Assembly: GCA_025331125.1 (NCBI GenBank)
Contig: JAOALB010000153.1
Location: 59,432-123,431 of the forward strand
Source: Mycogone perniciosa
Taxonomy: Eukaryota; Ascomycota; Sordariomycetes; Hypocreales; Hypocreaceae
DNA: 64,000 nucleotides
Reading direction: 5' to 3'
Shown: one piece after another, positions 50,601-61,149 of the stretch
How the letters are laid out: every line of letters starts with the position of its first letter
Numbering within the stretch: the first letter of the stretch is position 1
Notes under the pieces: generated by a model
The model's input: the letters and a program-made list of their open reading frames with translations, nothing else
Told to the model about the DNA's origin: nothing
Database searches by the model: none
Made by a program: the position numbers and the translations under genes

Positions 50601-52266
50601 GATGACGATCGAGAAGTCCTAGGGTCGTTTGTCGAGGATAGAGGGCGACTTCACTATTTCAAGAGATGCTGCCTCTCTATCTCGAGGGATAAATTTGAGG
50701 AGGGTGTTTATTCAACCTCCGACTGACTCGCCTCACAGAATGTGTGGGAGTAGGGACGAGTGGAACTATTTATGGTACGATTTCCCCATGTCCATTAACC
50801 TCCGAGATTGAGGTGATGATCCCCCAGCTTGAGTGCGGGTTGCCATGACCCACAGTCAAATTAGGCTGGCAACATTGATGAATGAAAATGGTTGGGTGTT
50901 CTCATGCGCCATGTCTCTGCCAAGATGCTGATCCCGTACTCAGGCTGTACATACAAGCCCCTGGTGTTGACAATTTGCTCACATCTCACCGAGAATATCT
51001 CGAAGTTTTCGATAGGTCTGAATGGCTCGGCGCAATCACGTACGGATTAATATTATCTTGGCATGTTATCGGGAATACCGCATCGAGTCGGCTGTTAGTT
51101 TTATCTTAACTCGATTCCCGAACTAGACGGTGTTTGGATTTGTTAAATGGAGGAAAGCTGACGCGGCACTGGAGAATTACACCCGCCGATTGTCTTGGGC
51201 CTTACTGTTTTTGCAAGATTGCAGTTAGGCAATCGTGATAATGTCTTGGCCATGTGTGTGATCGTGGTGTTGTGGCGGCAGGGTATTGAAGTTGTTTTGC
51301 CATCGTCCAGCATTCCGATATTTTTCCAAGAATCCGTTTCTCTGCCTTGACTACCATTAGAAAACGTCATACTTATTCAGTACTGATTAATTTAATAATT
51401 ATTCTTTAACCATGTCTTGCCTCACACTTCATTTGCCTCCTCTTGGCACAACACCAGGCTACAGCATAAAAATGCCAAGTGCTCGGCGCACATCAAACAC
51501 CAAGGAGTTTCCTACTGCCGAAACCATGAACAGTCCATAATCACCATAATAACCTCAAGGTCAGTAAGCTTAAATGGGGGCCTTGGCGACGCCTCATTTT
51601 CTCGGCATTCTACCAACTTGACTCGGCAGTCGTCACTCGATGTCGATCATGGGCAAAAAAAACGTAATACGATACGACAAATGGTCCTATCACACCAAGA
51701 GAAGGGTGATAGAGCAAAATGAGGAGGAAAATGGCTAACCATGTAAGTATATATCTATTCGGAGAATTATTGGGTGCATAGTGTACTGGCTAAAACAAAT
51801 AACAGTACCCCTATCCTTTTTTAAAAGTTTCCCTATGAAAAGCATATAAAACTAGATAATTCGCTAATCACAGCCCACCTCACCGTGAAACCAAGCTTTT
51901 ATAGCGTCGTCACAAGGCTGGACAAATTCCTGTTCCTATATAGCAGTGAAGGCAAAAGTGATGATAGAAATGCAGCTACCCTTAAGGCAGAAAGTCCGAT
52001 TTCGTCAAGGCCTTGATGCAGCTGCACCACGTCTTAATTCATAGACGCTAAACTTTGCAAAGTAGGGGAGTGCGCATAATGGGTCTTTGCTGTTTCTGGA
52101 ATCGGGTTGTCCCCTACAGAACAATTGACATCGTATGGATAACTCTTCACTCACAGGAGGCTTAAATCAGTCTACTATCACCATTCTAAGTTCTAGTTCA
52201 TATACTCTGTCCCATCTAAGATCAGATACCCCAAAATTAGTCTTCTAGGAAGGACATTGAATATAA
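50601..52266. promoter_or_regulatory. Upstream region of the sugar transporter; no gene
   Basis: 1.67 kb. A TATA-like 'CATAAATAG' on the minus strand (about 50766-50774) lies about 170 bp before the transporter ATG. The remainder up to the halogenase pseudogene's 3' end shows several short frames (for example 51417-51722) without family motifs or splice support. Confidence 0.4.
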
Positions 52267-54216
52267 CTAGGATCTTTTGACACTGGTTCTCTGCGCCTTA
52301 ATAAGACCAAGCTTTCCACGCTTCATATTTAGTGCCAGCCCATCAATGGAGTCAAGGGCAAATCTATTAATGCCCATATAATCGCGAATCATGCACCTGC
52401 TCTGCAGCGTGTCTAGCACCTGAGACTCCTCCGGCGTTAAGGTCGCCTCTATATCTTCGATGGCTTTTAGCGCTACCGTATTATCTACCCCGTCGTTAAG
52501 ATTGAGGCCCTTGAGTTTCTCAACAAGAGTCTATCTCTGCTCGTGTGGGATATGAATAAATGCCTTGAAGCAGAACTCCACCATTTTGGAGACCTCCGAT
52601 TGCGACAAATTGCCAGTGGTGTTGGCATCGACAGTGCCTTGGATAACTAGAACTATGATGTTAATCAACCTTTGTTGGTAATGCCTGTGATCTCATTAGA
52701 TATCCTACCTGGTCTAAAAAGGTCAAATGCTCTTTGGAAGTCATCCTCATCAATATCTTGGATAATTGGCTCCTCCTGTGCTCTCATCTGCTTCATAGAG
52801 CTACTCACGACTAAGGAGAACCGAGTATAGCTCTCAGAGATTCTCTTCGAATGCCAGGAGGCTGCTGTATGCTCATCACAGTCACCCCTGATAGATGCGG
52901 CGATTGTAATGGCCGCCGAGAGACCACCAAGTAGAGCAAGGTGAACACCTGAGGAGAAGTAAGGGTCGATGGAACAACCACAATCCCCAGAAATGCGAGC
53001 ATATGAGAAGGCATATGTTGACGCGCTGTATGACCAGTCCGAGGCAGACTTAATATCTGCAACTAGTTCCGCCCCAGACAGCAGATTCTTAATTCCAGGT
53101 GCGAGATCGAGGGATTTCATATAAAATTCCGTGGATGAGGGAGATCCTAACTCTCGCTTCTTGGCAGTTGCTGTCTGTCGGTTCTGAACAACACCAATAG
53201 AGTGTGTGCCATCGTGTAAGGAGATGAACCAACACCAGCCACTGGCATGTACGGTTACGACGTTAGCATCCATTAGAAATTGAAAGGTAAATATGAGAAA
53301 TAAGCACAACCTTTCAATGCCTCAAAGAAGGGGTAGCCCTCAGTGTGTGTCCCTGCAGCATACCAGCCGCCGCCCCGCCAGTAACCCCAATTGGCAGTAT
53401 TCTTGAGGTTCTGGTTAAATTTTCTGTTCTTCAAGTATTTAGTGCTCAGGAGGCCATATCTGCCACTTGCATCTATGAGGTAACTGAAAGTAATGGTGCC
53501 GGAGATACTATCGTTACCAGTCTAGATTACCGACACTGGCCGACCGGGATGTGAGATTTGAAATCCATTGTCTTGACTAGGTTTGTTCATTTCTGGCTCA
53601 AACTCGATGGCGGTTACCTTGGTGGCATCGAAAGTTTGAGCTCCACAGTCCTGGGCATGCCCGAACAGTAAGTCATCGGCTTCAGATCGGATCACGTTCC
53701 AGGCATATCCATCAGGTCCACCAGCAGCGAGAAAATCGGTGTCTCCCGGGGATGTCAGATCTTGTTTGTACCAGGCAGAAACTGTGTGAGGGATGAGGGA
53801 AATGGGATTATGGGGACCTACTGGCTGCAGGTTTAGACCTATTCAGCAGGAAAGCCGCGCCTTTCTACCCAAGGGTGTTCATGTTAGCAATTACATGATT
53901 CTATTAGAGTGTAGAATGAGGAATACCTTCTTGTTGAATACATGAGCATTGAAAGCGTCATCTAAATCTATAAACTTGAGAAAGTTGCGCATAGAAGGAA
54001 TCACGCTCTCTCCGATATGATATCTAGCGTTATGAAATGAGCCAAATGAACAAGGAGTCAAACTAAACATATATCAAGTGTCATGACTCGCCTAGGGAAT
54101 TTCTCTGCCTCTAGAACTACCACGTCGATACCCTCACGTGCCAAGGCAGCAGCCGTGAATGATACCGAAGCACCACCGCCAATAACCAGCACAGTGCATC
54201 TTTGTGGAACAGACAT
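52267..54216 (-). pseudogene. Flavin-dependent halogenase, inactivated
   Basis: Fungal phenol/tryptophan-type flavin-dependent halogenase, an FADH2-using enzyme that chlorinates aromatic metabolites. Recognisable minus-strand exons: 54092-54216 with the Rossmann strand, 53927-54023 with 'YHIGES', about 53311-53864 with 'GYAWNVIRSEADDLLFGHA' and 'LIDASGR', 52709-53241 with 'GWCWFI' and 'FSSGVHLAL', and 52267-52646. Lesions: stop codons in frame at 53522-53524 and 52531-52533, both explainable by one CpA-to-TpA change; the glycine motif after GGG is changed to ASVS, losing its third glycine; the Pro of the W-x-W-x-I-P motif is Ser; the frame is shifted between 53839 and 53817; the first intron has a GC donor (GCGAGT). 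I infer no active enzyme. Neighbours are an exporter and a regulator, the normal company of such a gene. Confidence 0.85.
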
Positions 54217-55504
54217 GGTGAATGTAATGGATTGGTCGTTCAATTGGATGTGTTGCAATCTGTGATATGAGTTGAATTGCAGGCAATAATGGGTGTGAGA
54301 TACATGAGCGGGGGCATCCACTTTAATCGCATATAACATAGGATCTTCACATTCCTGTCATAATCTAATCACCTTCTGTCGCATTACCTGAGGTCCTTTA
54401 ACCACAAATACAGTGTGGGCCCATATTTTACTGGATCTTGGTCTGACACCCTCCATATCTATACATCATAAGTTGGCCATGGCATAGCTAGTCTTACCGT
54501 TTTCACGATGGAGTAAGACATTTAATGAGTGGTTGTTTCGGAAACATGAACTTCTATAATGCATAGATTGACGTGGTCTCACTACAAGGGGGGTAGTTTA
54601 TGATACCGACATCCGCATATTACCTTCTACATTACTGAACAAATCTACAAGAATAGTAACACCATGCCATAGCTATGCTACTTACCAATCCGTAGTGTTA
54701 GCTGCTTCGTCTAACATATCCTCCCTTTCATATGTTTGAGATATATGTCTTTGATGCGACACAAATGGCTCGCTCTTGGAGTTGGCGGAGAAGGTAGCAA
54801 AGAAACACCTAAAATGGCTTGATTAATTTATAAGTAAAACATCTGGTCAGAGCTAAGCTACTACAAATATCATTAAGTTGAACTGTATATTTGTGGGTTT
54901 TCCATTGGGTCAATTCAATTACTGTGTAATATTAGGGTCAAGGGTCGTATGCCAGTGGGTTTCTTAACTTGCATTATACGTATTATACATATATATGTAC
55001 GAAACATATCCAACAGCAAAAGAAACAAAAGAAAACATACCACAGAGGGTGTTGGTTGGTCGTCACCGATTCAGCTACTATCCTAATCTGCCTAGCCGCC
55101 GTTTTTATGGAGAGGGTAGGCCTTATCTATATCTCCGTTACTGTTTTGTTCGGCCTCCAATACCGAAGCGCCATGAATGAACAATACAGGTTTGCATTTT
55201 ACGGGGGCCTAAAATGGATTTAAGTCGCAAAGCACCTGGGCATACTCAAATATATTGCACATAAATTGTGAGTAGTGTGAATATTTATTGTCTATGTCCT
55301 ACCAAACTTTTATTGGAGCGCTATCCATCCCTCCATATACCGTCTATATTACAAGTCCAAATTAAAATCCAGCTCCATGACCAGAGTCTATTTTCTGTGA
55401 CAATGCGATGAGTAGGAAAAAAAAGAAAAAAAAGAGTATTGCGAATAAAGCGTATCTGTCAAGTATGAGTTGGTCATCTTCCACAACAGGCATTGTGCTG
55501 TATA
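54217..55504. other. Intergenic region with a 5S relic
   Basis: About 1.3 kb upstream of the halogenase and downstream of the MFS exporter. No gene is supported. A degenerate 5S-like stretch lies at about 55035-55150 (listed separately). Confidence 0.5.
55035..55150 (-). pseudogene. Degenerate 5S rRNA relic
   Basis: Minus-strand similarity to the 3' two thirds of the 5S gene at 60870-60988: 'CAGATTAG', then 'GGTGACGACC' and a terminal 'GTATGTTTT'. The 5' third is not recognisable and internal bases are changed. Not likely to be expressed. Confidence 0.5.
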
Positions 55505-57142
55505 TTAAAACCTCCCCTTCTTCAGGAACAACGAAACAATTGTCAGTACTGCCCCAGCAACAATGACCAGCACCCAATCCAGCTGGATCGCACGCACGAT
55601 TACAGCCAAGGCCTTCTGCTTGAGCTCTGGGCTAATCGTTTCCAGGACTTTACTGCGAGAGCCCGCGATCGCTGCGTGGATCTCGGCATCCGAAAAGCCC
55701 TGACCGTCAAGTAGGCTTTTCAGCCCGTCGAAAGCCTTGTTCTGGAAAATGGCACTCGCAATGGCGAGTCCCAACATAATGGACTGGCCCTGAGAAATAT
55801 TCATAAACTGAATCATATCGGACGCACGACTATCATCAACCAAGGCTGTACCTAGGCCATAGCCGGCCTGGGTGACAGTGGCACCCAAGCCGAGCAAAAC
55901 AGAGAAGCCGTAGACGTAGCTTGCGGGCGTATCAGCCTGGACGGTATACATAGCAGCGCCTCCCACGGTCATGATAATTCCACTGACAAGATACCATATC
56001 ATATGGTATCCCACGCGTTGCAAAGCGTAGCCACACGTGAGGACCGCGACGTTATAGATGCAGATGAACGGTAGCAGGCGAATGGCAGCCTGCGTCCCGG
56101 AATCGCCATGGATGAAGAGAAAGTAGATAGGAATGTAGTAGGTAATGACAAAAAACGCGGCGCCACAGCAAGCCATGGCGACGTAGAGGAGAAATAGCTC
56201 GAGGTTACCGACAAAGTCGCAGGGGAAGAGTCGATCTATCTTGTTGGTAAATACGGCGTAGTATTGTGTGACAGCAAAGGCGACAGCAGAGACAACAAAC
56301 AATACCGTCAGTGCGATGAAGCGCCCATCGTTCCAGGCCCAAATAGAACCGCCAAAGGAAAAGGCGACAACGAAACAAGTGTACGTAGCCGCTGTGAGGA
56401 TGATACCGAGCCAGTCCAGTCTTCTAACCTTGGCTGAAAAGGGGATATCGCTTTGGCGAGGGAGAGGTGGTAAAACGAAGGCATACACAGGACTCATGGC
56501 GCCAAAGATGACCAGGTTGATGTAAAATGCCTGTCCAATAGTTAGCAAACAACAATTCATGCTTGAATGTCGAACCTGGAGAAGTCATGACATGACACCT
56601 ACCCATCTCCATGTTGCCACGCTATCAGCCAACAGTCCTCCGACAACAGGGCCTAGAATACAGCCTGCGCCGTATACAAAGGCCTCTAGGGAGAAGAAAA
56701 GGGCTCTTTCAACAGGAGTGCTCAGTGTCGCCACTAGATTGATGGTGCTATCAGATTCACATTAGCACCCACTCCACCAAACCTCATACATGATGTAGAT
56801 ATCTTACCCCAGGTACATTCCAGCGCCTCCAGCGCCAGCCCACACTCGACCAACAATCATGGCATTCATCGAAGGCGCAGCACCACACAGGGCGCTTCCC
56901 GCCGCAAAGTTGAGAAGGCTGCCTATAAACAGCCACTTTGTGTCAAACATGGCGTAGGCTTTGCCAATAGGCAGAATCGCAACCGTGGAGCCCAGGCCGA
57001 ACCCGATACCAAGCCATCCGAGCTGGGTGGTGTTGTCTAAGGCAGTTGACACGGCGCCTTGGATATCGGCTGCGATGGTGGTGTCGAGGCTGTACAGAAG
57101 ATTGGCGGAGAATGTGGCGAGACAGATGAGGAACCAGCGCAT
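55505..57142 (-). CDS. MFS drug/metabolite exporter, 14-TM (DHA2-like) type
   Basis: Three exons on the minus strand: 56808-57142, 56603-56747 and 55505-56530, with introns 56748-56807 and 56531-56602 (GT-AG). The joined frame is 502 codons (501 residues). It begins at helix 1, 'MRWFLICLATFSANLLYSLDTT'; later features are 'GPVVGGLLADSVATWRW' (motif C of exporters) and a long C-terminal half with repeated hydrophobic helices ending in 'LFLKKGRF'. Upstream, an in-frame leader opens with an ATG at 57299-57301 and would add 52 residues, but it contains TGA at 57182-57184. Either the gene is damaged or translation starts at 57142, directly at helix 1. The likely role is export of the local cluster's product at the plasma membrane. 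Confidence 0.78.
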
Positions 57143-57301
57143 TCCTGTGACCGATCGCTGGTTTTCGTCCTGCTTATTTTCTCATTCGTCTCCTGGTGGG
57201 GTTTGTTGTCGAGGAGTCTCGCCGTCAAGTTTTTCGGCGTCTGTAAGCATCGCGTCAACTGGTTGAGCTACGAAGCCAGCTTGGGGGCTGTTGGTAGTCA
57301 T
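57143..57301 (-). other. Interrupted N-terminal leader of the MFS exporter
   Basis: In frame with the exporter: an ATG (57299-57301), about 38 hydrophilic codons, TGA at 57182-57184, then 13 open codons up to the ATG at 57142. Related exporters carry a hydrophilic leader of this kind before helix 1. A single C-to-T change (CGA to TGA) is the simplest explanation of the stop. Confidence 0.6.
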
Positions 57302-57769
57302 ATTGAATGCCCAGATCAATGAATTGCAATACCGCCAGCTAAATCCAATTGAAAGCAACTTGGAGATTTGTCTGGATACGGAAGATTCATTCTGTGTGCG
57401 TGCTGTAAGTGGCTATATACCCAGGTCGCGATTGCTGTGGACTGATCCATGATGACTAGCATTGTGTTAATCTGCCATTCCGAAACTCCGTACGGAGTAT
57501 TTTGATTTCCAATTTCTGTAATTATGCCCCACAGAAGGAAGCCTTTGCCGTAGTAATAGTAATACTCCGTACGGAGTAGTATGAATTGCATTGCGAGATC
57601 TAGTAATGAAATGTACCTAAGCTTACCTCATTCCAGGTCCACTAAACTCCGTTATCTCCATATCTCCGAAACTCCGGGACCAGGGCGCTAATAGAATCAT
57701 CACGTCTGCCTCCGAGACTCCTTCGATTACATGCTCTAATAATAACATGCCGAGTCTGCAAGTCCAGTC
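57302..57769. promoter_or_regulatory. Divergent promoter between the MFS exporter and the Zn2Cys6 regulator
   Basis: 468 bp between divergently transcribed genes. It contains two copies of the perfect palindrome ACTCCGTACGGAGT (57485-57498 and 57564-57577) and further CTCCG half-sites around 57645-57715. The arrangement fits control of both genes by the adjacent regulator, since Zn2Cys6 dimers bind paired CGG triplets, but the palindrome also occurs as a dispersed repeat in related fungi. Confidence 0.5.
57485..57577. repeat. Paired ACTCCGTACGGAGT palindromes
   Basis: Two 14-bp perfect palindromes 79 bp apart, the second extended by one T/A pair on each side. Related half-sites occur at 61056-61063 (tacggagt) and near 61911. 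They could be operators or the ends of a small dispersed element. Confidence 0.6.
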
Positions 57770-59821
57770 ATGCTCGCCTTGACTCCACAGGACTCTTCGC
57801 CGGCTGGTGCGCCAACACCCGAAAAGACACTTCGCAAGCAGGCCTGGCGTGCCTGCGACCGCTGTCGAGCAAGGCGGGTGAAGTGTGATAACACCCGACC
57901 ATGTCTTCAGTGCCGAGAAAGAAACGTGTTTTGCACAAACAGTAGAGGCGTAGATGAGCCCCGATCGCTTCCTCAGGCACTACGGTAAGGCACGGATGGT
58001 GCTGGCTAGCTAGCTAGTACCTATCTGCTCATCTGGTTATGGTGACACTAACAGCCATTGTGTAGACAAATTGAGAAACTGAGGCTACGCATTCACGACT
58101 TGGAAGCTGAATTGGGGCGATACAAGAGCACACCAACACTGCCGTCACCATCAGAGACATCCGAAGCTCCTAGTGCCACAGTAAACACACAAGAATTGCC
58201 GGTCCGGACTCGCCCTCGCATGTCAGGATGGTCAGGCGTCTTCGTCCCGAGTGCGCGATCCGGCCAGGCATCGTACTATGGCCCAGGCTCTATATTTTAC
58301 TTCCACAGTCGCATTGGCAACTATTTGAGAGCAGCTCTTGAACAGTCTGCTGCTGATCGCAACCTGTACCCTTCAGGGGCCAGCGCCACCTTGGCGAGCC
58401 TCACCGGCCTCAATGTCCAAGATGTCGTCAAAGGCCACCCAAGTAGCACGGTGCCCCAACCGTCCATGTCTCGGACACAGGAGGACTACTTCCTCCAGCT
58501 GTTTTGGGAGACGTACCACTGCACCTTGCCAATCGTTGACGACGTCGACTTCATGAAACACTACAACTCGCTTTGGGATACGGGGCGGACATATCGCAAA
58601 CCATCGGCCCTTGTCGACATGATACTAGCCTTGTGTATGCAGTATGGCTGGGCGTTCTTCTCCTACAACCGACCCGACACGAATGCAAGCGCCTCTTCCA
58701 ACGACGCTACGATCGCAGGCCGATGGTACTTCCGACGATGCCAGTCCCTGTTAGCTGTTGATCTCGAGCACCCGTCCATCACAACGGTGCAATGTCAAAT
58801 CTTCTCCATCGTCTATCTTTGCAACGCATCCTTTTCGAACATGGCGCACATGACACTCGCTCAAACTTCTAGAATGGCACAAATACTCGGACTCCACCTT
58901 GAACCCCCTGAAGATATGCCTCGTGGGGAAAGGGAGCTGCGGAAGCGCATATGGTCTTGCCTGTATACCCTGGAAACGAGGATGAGCATGAAACTCGGCC
59001 GGCCATCAGTGATCGACAGCTACCACACAACCGTCATGAGACCGTCTGATGAAATTGACCCTGGAGTTTTAAGTAGCGCCGGTTCTCATGCACAAGATAT
59101 TGCGTGGATTACCTACACCACGCAAAACGAAGATCTTATAAACGCCGCGAAGGAAGCTCACGGTATACTGCAAGAGAAGGGAAGCGTGATATTTGAGCAG
59201 AGACAATTCCGAGACTCGCCATACCAGGATCCCCAGGCGCTTGAGGCGTATGCCAAAGTGTTCGCGGAACACATTTCTCCCCTCCACGCGTGGCTAGAAC
59301 AGTTGCCCATGGGAATGAAGACGCGGAGAAAAGGCAACGGCCAATCATTTTCAGTCGATCGCTCGTCTCTCGATATCGATCTTGAGGCACCACTCTGGGT
59401 TCAACGACAGCGCATCTATCTGGAGCTCATATATCACAACCAAATGCTAAATCTCTATCGGACATTCATCACGTTCCCTTCTTCTTCCACTGTAGCTACA
59501 TATTCACCCGTAACTAGACGGCTCGCAGTTGCTTCCATCAACCATGCCATCGCACACACCGATATCCTGCACCAGGTCATCACGGAGACGGACCTCATGA
59601 ATGGCTGGCAAGAGTTCTTCCAGTGTCAGTGGAACGTCACGATCACTGCCATTGGCTTCATTCTTGCAAACCCCATCGACCCGTCAACGCCGGCTGCGCG
59701 CAAAGCGTTGGACAAGGGGATATCAATGTTTGAGATGCTCGGCAAAAGCTACGCGATGGCAGCCAGTGCGGCGACGATGGCCAAGGATTTGGCAGCCCAG
59801 GCGGATCTGCTAAGTAGTTGA
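57770..59821 (+). CDS. Zn(II)2Cys6 transcription factor with a fungal-specific middle domain
   Basis: Two exons, 57770-57984 and 58066-59821 (intron 57985-58065, GTAAGG...TGTAG), giving 656 residues. The zinc cluster is C29, C32, C39, C45, C48, C55 (CX2CX6CX5CX2CX6C) with 'RCRARRVKCD'. The intron lies just before a predicted coiled coil, 'RQIEKLRLRIHDLEAELG', which should dimerise it. Residues about 205-400 read as the fungal_trans (PF04082-type) regulatory domain, with 'FWETYHCTLPIVD' and the 'RRIWSCLY'-like 'RKRIWSCLYTLE'. The frame stops at TGA 59819-59821 but stays open for 78 more codons to 60058. It is divergent from the MFS exporter and is the obvious candidate to control the exporter and halogenase. 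Confidence 0.85.
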
Positions 59822-60058
59822 TTGCAGGACGTGATGGCATCTGGCCCTGGCGTTATTGGCGCGGAGGATGGCAGTAGCCTTCAGTCTATCAAGGACGTCG
59901 GCGCATGGGATGGTCTCGCCGGGACAGACCCGTCCCAGAAAGAAGGATCGGAATTTTTGGGCCAGTTTATGGACTGGGCTTTGACGGTGGAGTCGTTCAA
60001 CAGTTTTGAGCAATTCTTTGCCGATACGAACCAGTCGATGTATTACCCCGATGCCTAG
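59822..60058 (+). pseudogene. Open C-terminal tail of the regulator beyond the in-frame TGA
   Basis: Directly after the TGA at 59819-59821, in the same frame, 78 codons stay open to a TAG at 60056-60058. They encode an acidic, aromatic-rich tail ('FMDWALTVESFNSFEQFF'), the usual make-up of a C-terminal activation segment. A 14-nt GT...AG stretch spanning the TGA (59815-59828) is too short to be an intron. I infer a recent C-to-T nonsense change (CGA to TGA) that removed the tail, or stop-codon readthrough. Confidence 0.6.
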
Positions 60059-60869
60059 CTGCTGCTCACACTGACACTGTCATTCAAGCCGACACGGGTG
60101 GCGCTTGAGCCCAGTGTTTCCCTGCGGAAGCTGCTTTCTATCTCTCGAGGGCGGATACAACCTGTGTGAAGACGTTGAATTTGCAGGCGTCTATCTCTTA
60201 CCACGGCGCACTGCAGCAGTACATCCAGCGAAATGGCTTCACAAGTAACTTTTCCAGTTGAGCGATTCTAGCATGTAGAGTGACACTAATCAGTCCAAGA
60301 GTTCCCGACAACGTCTCCTTGCGAAAGACGTATGAGGGTTCAAATTGCAGTTATCTAAGTTACTTTGAGGTCTAGAAGAGGTATTGGCGTCAGTGATGCC
60401 AATTACGCTCTGTATTCATTTTCTAGCGGCAGTGAATCTAGGGTTTGTCAAATGTCCTCCATTAACCTAACCATTCTTTCATAGTCATCTATACAGGAGC
60501 TGTTTAGTAATTCCACAACTAGCTAGCTTCGCTAGGTATCTGGTTCTTTAATGTGTTTTCCTTTGCCATTATAGTGAAGGCTATATCTATTGTATTGCTT
60601 AGGTTATTGCTTGTACTTTATGTGTGTAGCTTATTTAGTTGGGGCATGTATTGTGTGACTGGGTTTGGCGGATTACAAAGGTTCAAAAACGGAATCAAAT
60701 GAATCTAAATTTGGAGTCTTCGGAGGTAAAAGTGGAAGACATCAAAGTTAAGAAAAGAGCTTGACGGGACCCCAAATGGTCGTATATGCTTGGTGATAAC
60801 GTCAGTCAGGCGATCATAATCCCCAACACAGTCCATGGAAATACGAAATACCAAAAAAGCCAAAAAAAA
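60059..60869. other. Intergenic region, no supported gene
   Basis: 3' flank of the regulator. No frames with family motifs and no repeats seen. Confidence 0.5.
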
Positions 60870-60988
60870 ACATACAACAGCCGGTGTTCGCTAGTGGTCA
60901 CCCACCTGACTACTAATCTGCCTCTTATTAGCTTGACTATGGGAGAGCGGACGGGATCCCGTATATTCTAATAGATATGGTCGTATGT
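60870..60988 (-). rRNA. 5S rRNA gene (dispersed copy, possibly a variant)
   Basis: Minus strand, 119 nt, starting ACATACGACCATA and ending TGTTGTATGT followed by a T-run (RNA polymerase III terminator). It has the ends that pair as helix I (ACATACGACC with GGCTGTTGTATGT), the 'GGGATCCCGTCCGCTC' loop region, and the internal control region with 'GTAGTCAGGTGGGTGACC'. Helix II is unusual (TCTATTAG against CTAATAAGA) but still pairs, so substitutions look compensated. Fungal 5S genes are commonly scattered outside the rDNA array. It could be a functional variant or a young pseudogene. Confidence 0.75.
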
Positions 60989-61052
60989 GATAGCCTTCCT
61001 CTCAACTCACACTATATCCACCGACCTTCGCGTATCAGCAAAAAGGCAAAAA

Positions 61053-61149
61053 ACATACGGAGTACAACAGCCGGAGTTCGCTGGTGGTCACCCACCCAAC
61101 TACTAATCTGCCTCTCATTGGCTTAACTATAAGAGAGCGGACGGGGAAC
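61053..61149 (-). pseudogene. Truncated 5S rRNA copy
   Basis: Covers the last three quarters of a 5S gene on the minus strand, with 'GTAGTTGGGTGGGTGACCACCAGCGAA' closer to the usual 5S sequence than the intact copy at 60870. The first ~40 nt are absent, and helix I's 3' strand is disrupted by an inserted 'CTCCGTA', part of the ACTCCGTACGGAGT-type motif. A T-run follows. Confidence 0.7.

Noticed and set aside
51417..51722. 101-codon plus-strand frame in the transporter/halogenase gap
   Set aside because: No recognisable domain and no conserved structure around it; probably chance.
59815..59828. GT...AG stretch that would splice out the regulator's TGA
   Set aside because: 14 nt is far below the minimum intron length, so the TGA is treated as a real stop.
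52267..60058. Calling the cluster the griseofulvin cluster itself
   Set aside because: Only generic members (halogenase, exporter, regulator) are present, and no synthase, methyltransferase, P450 or reductase is visible, so a named product would be a guess.
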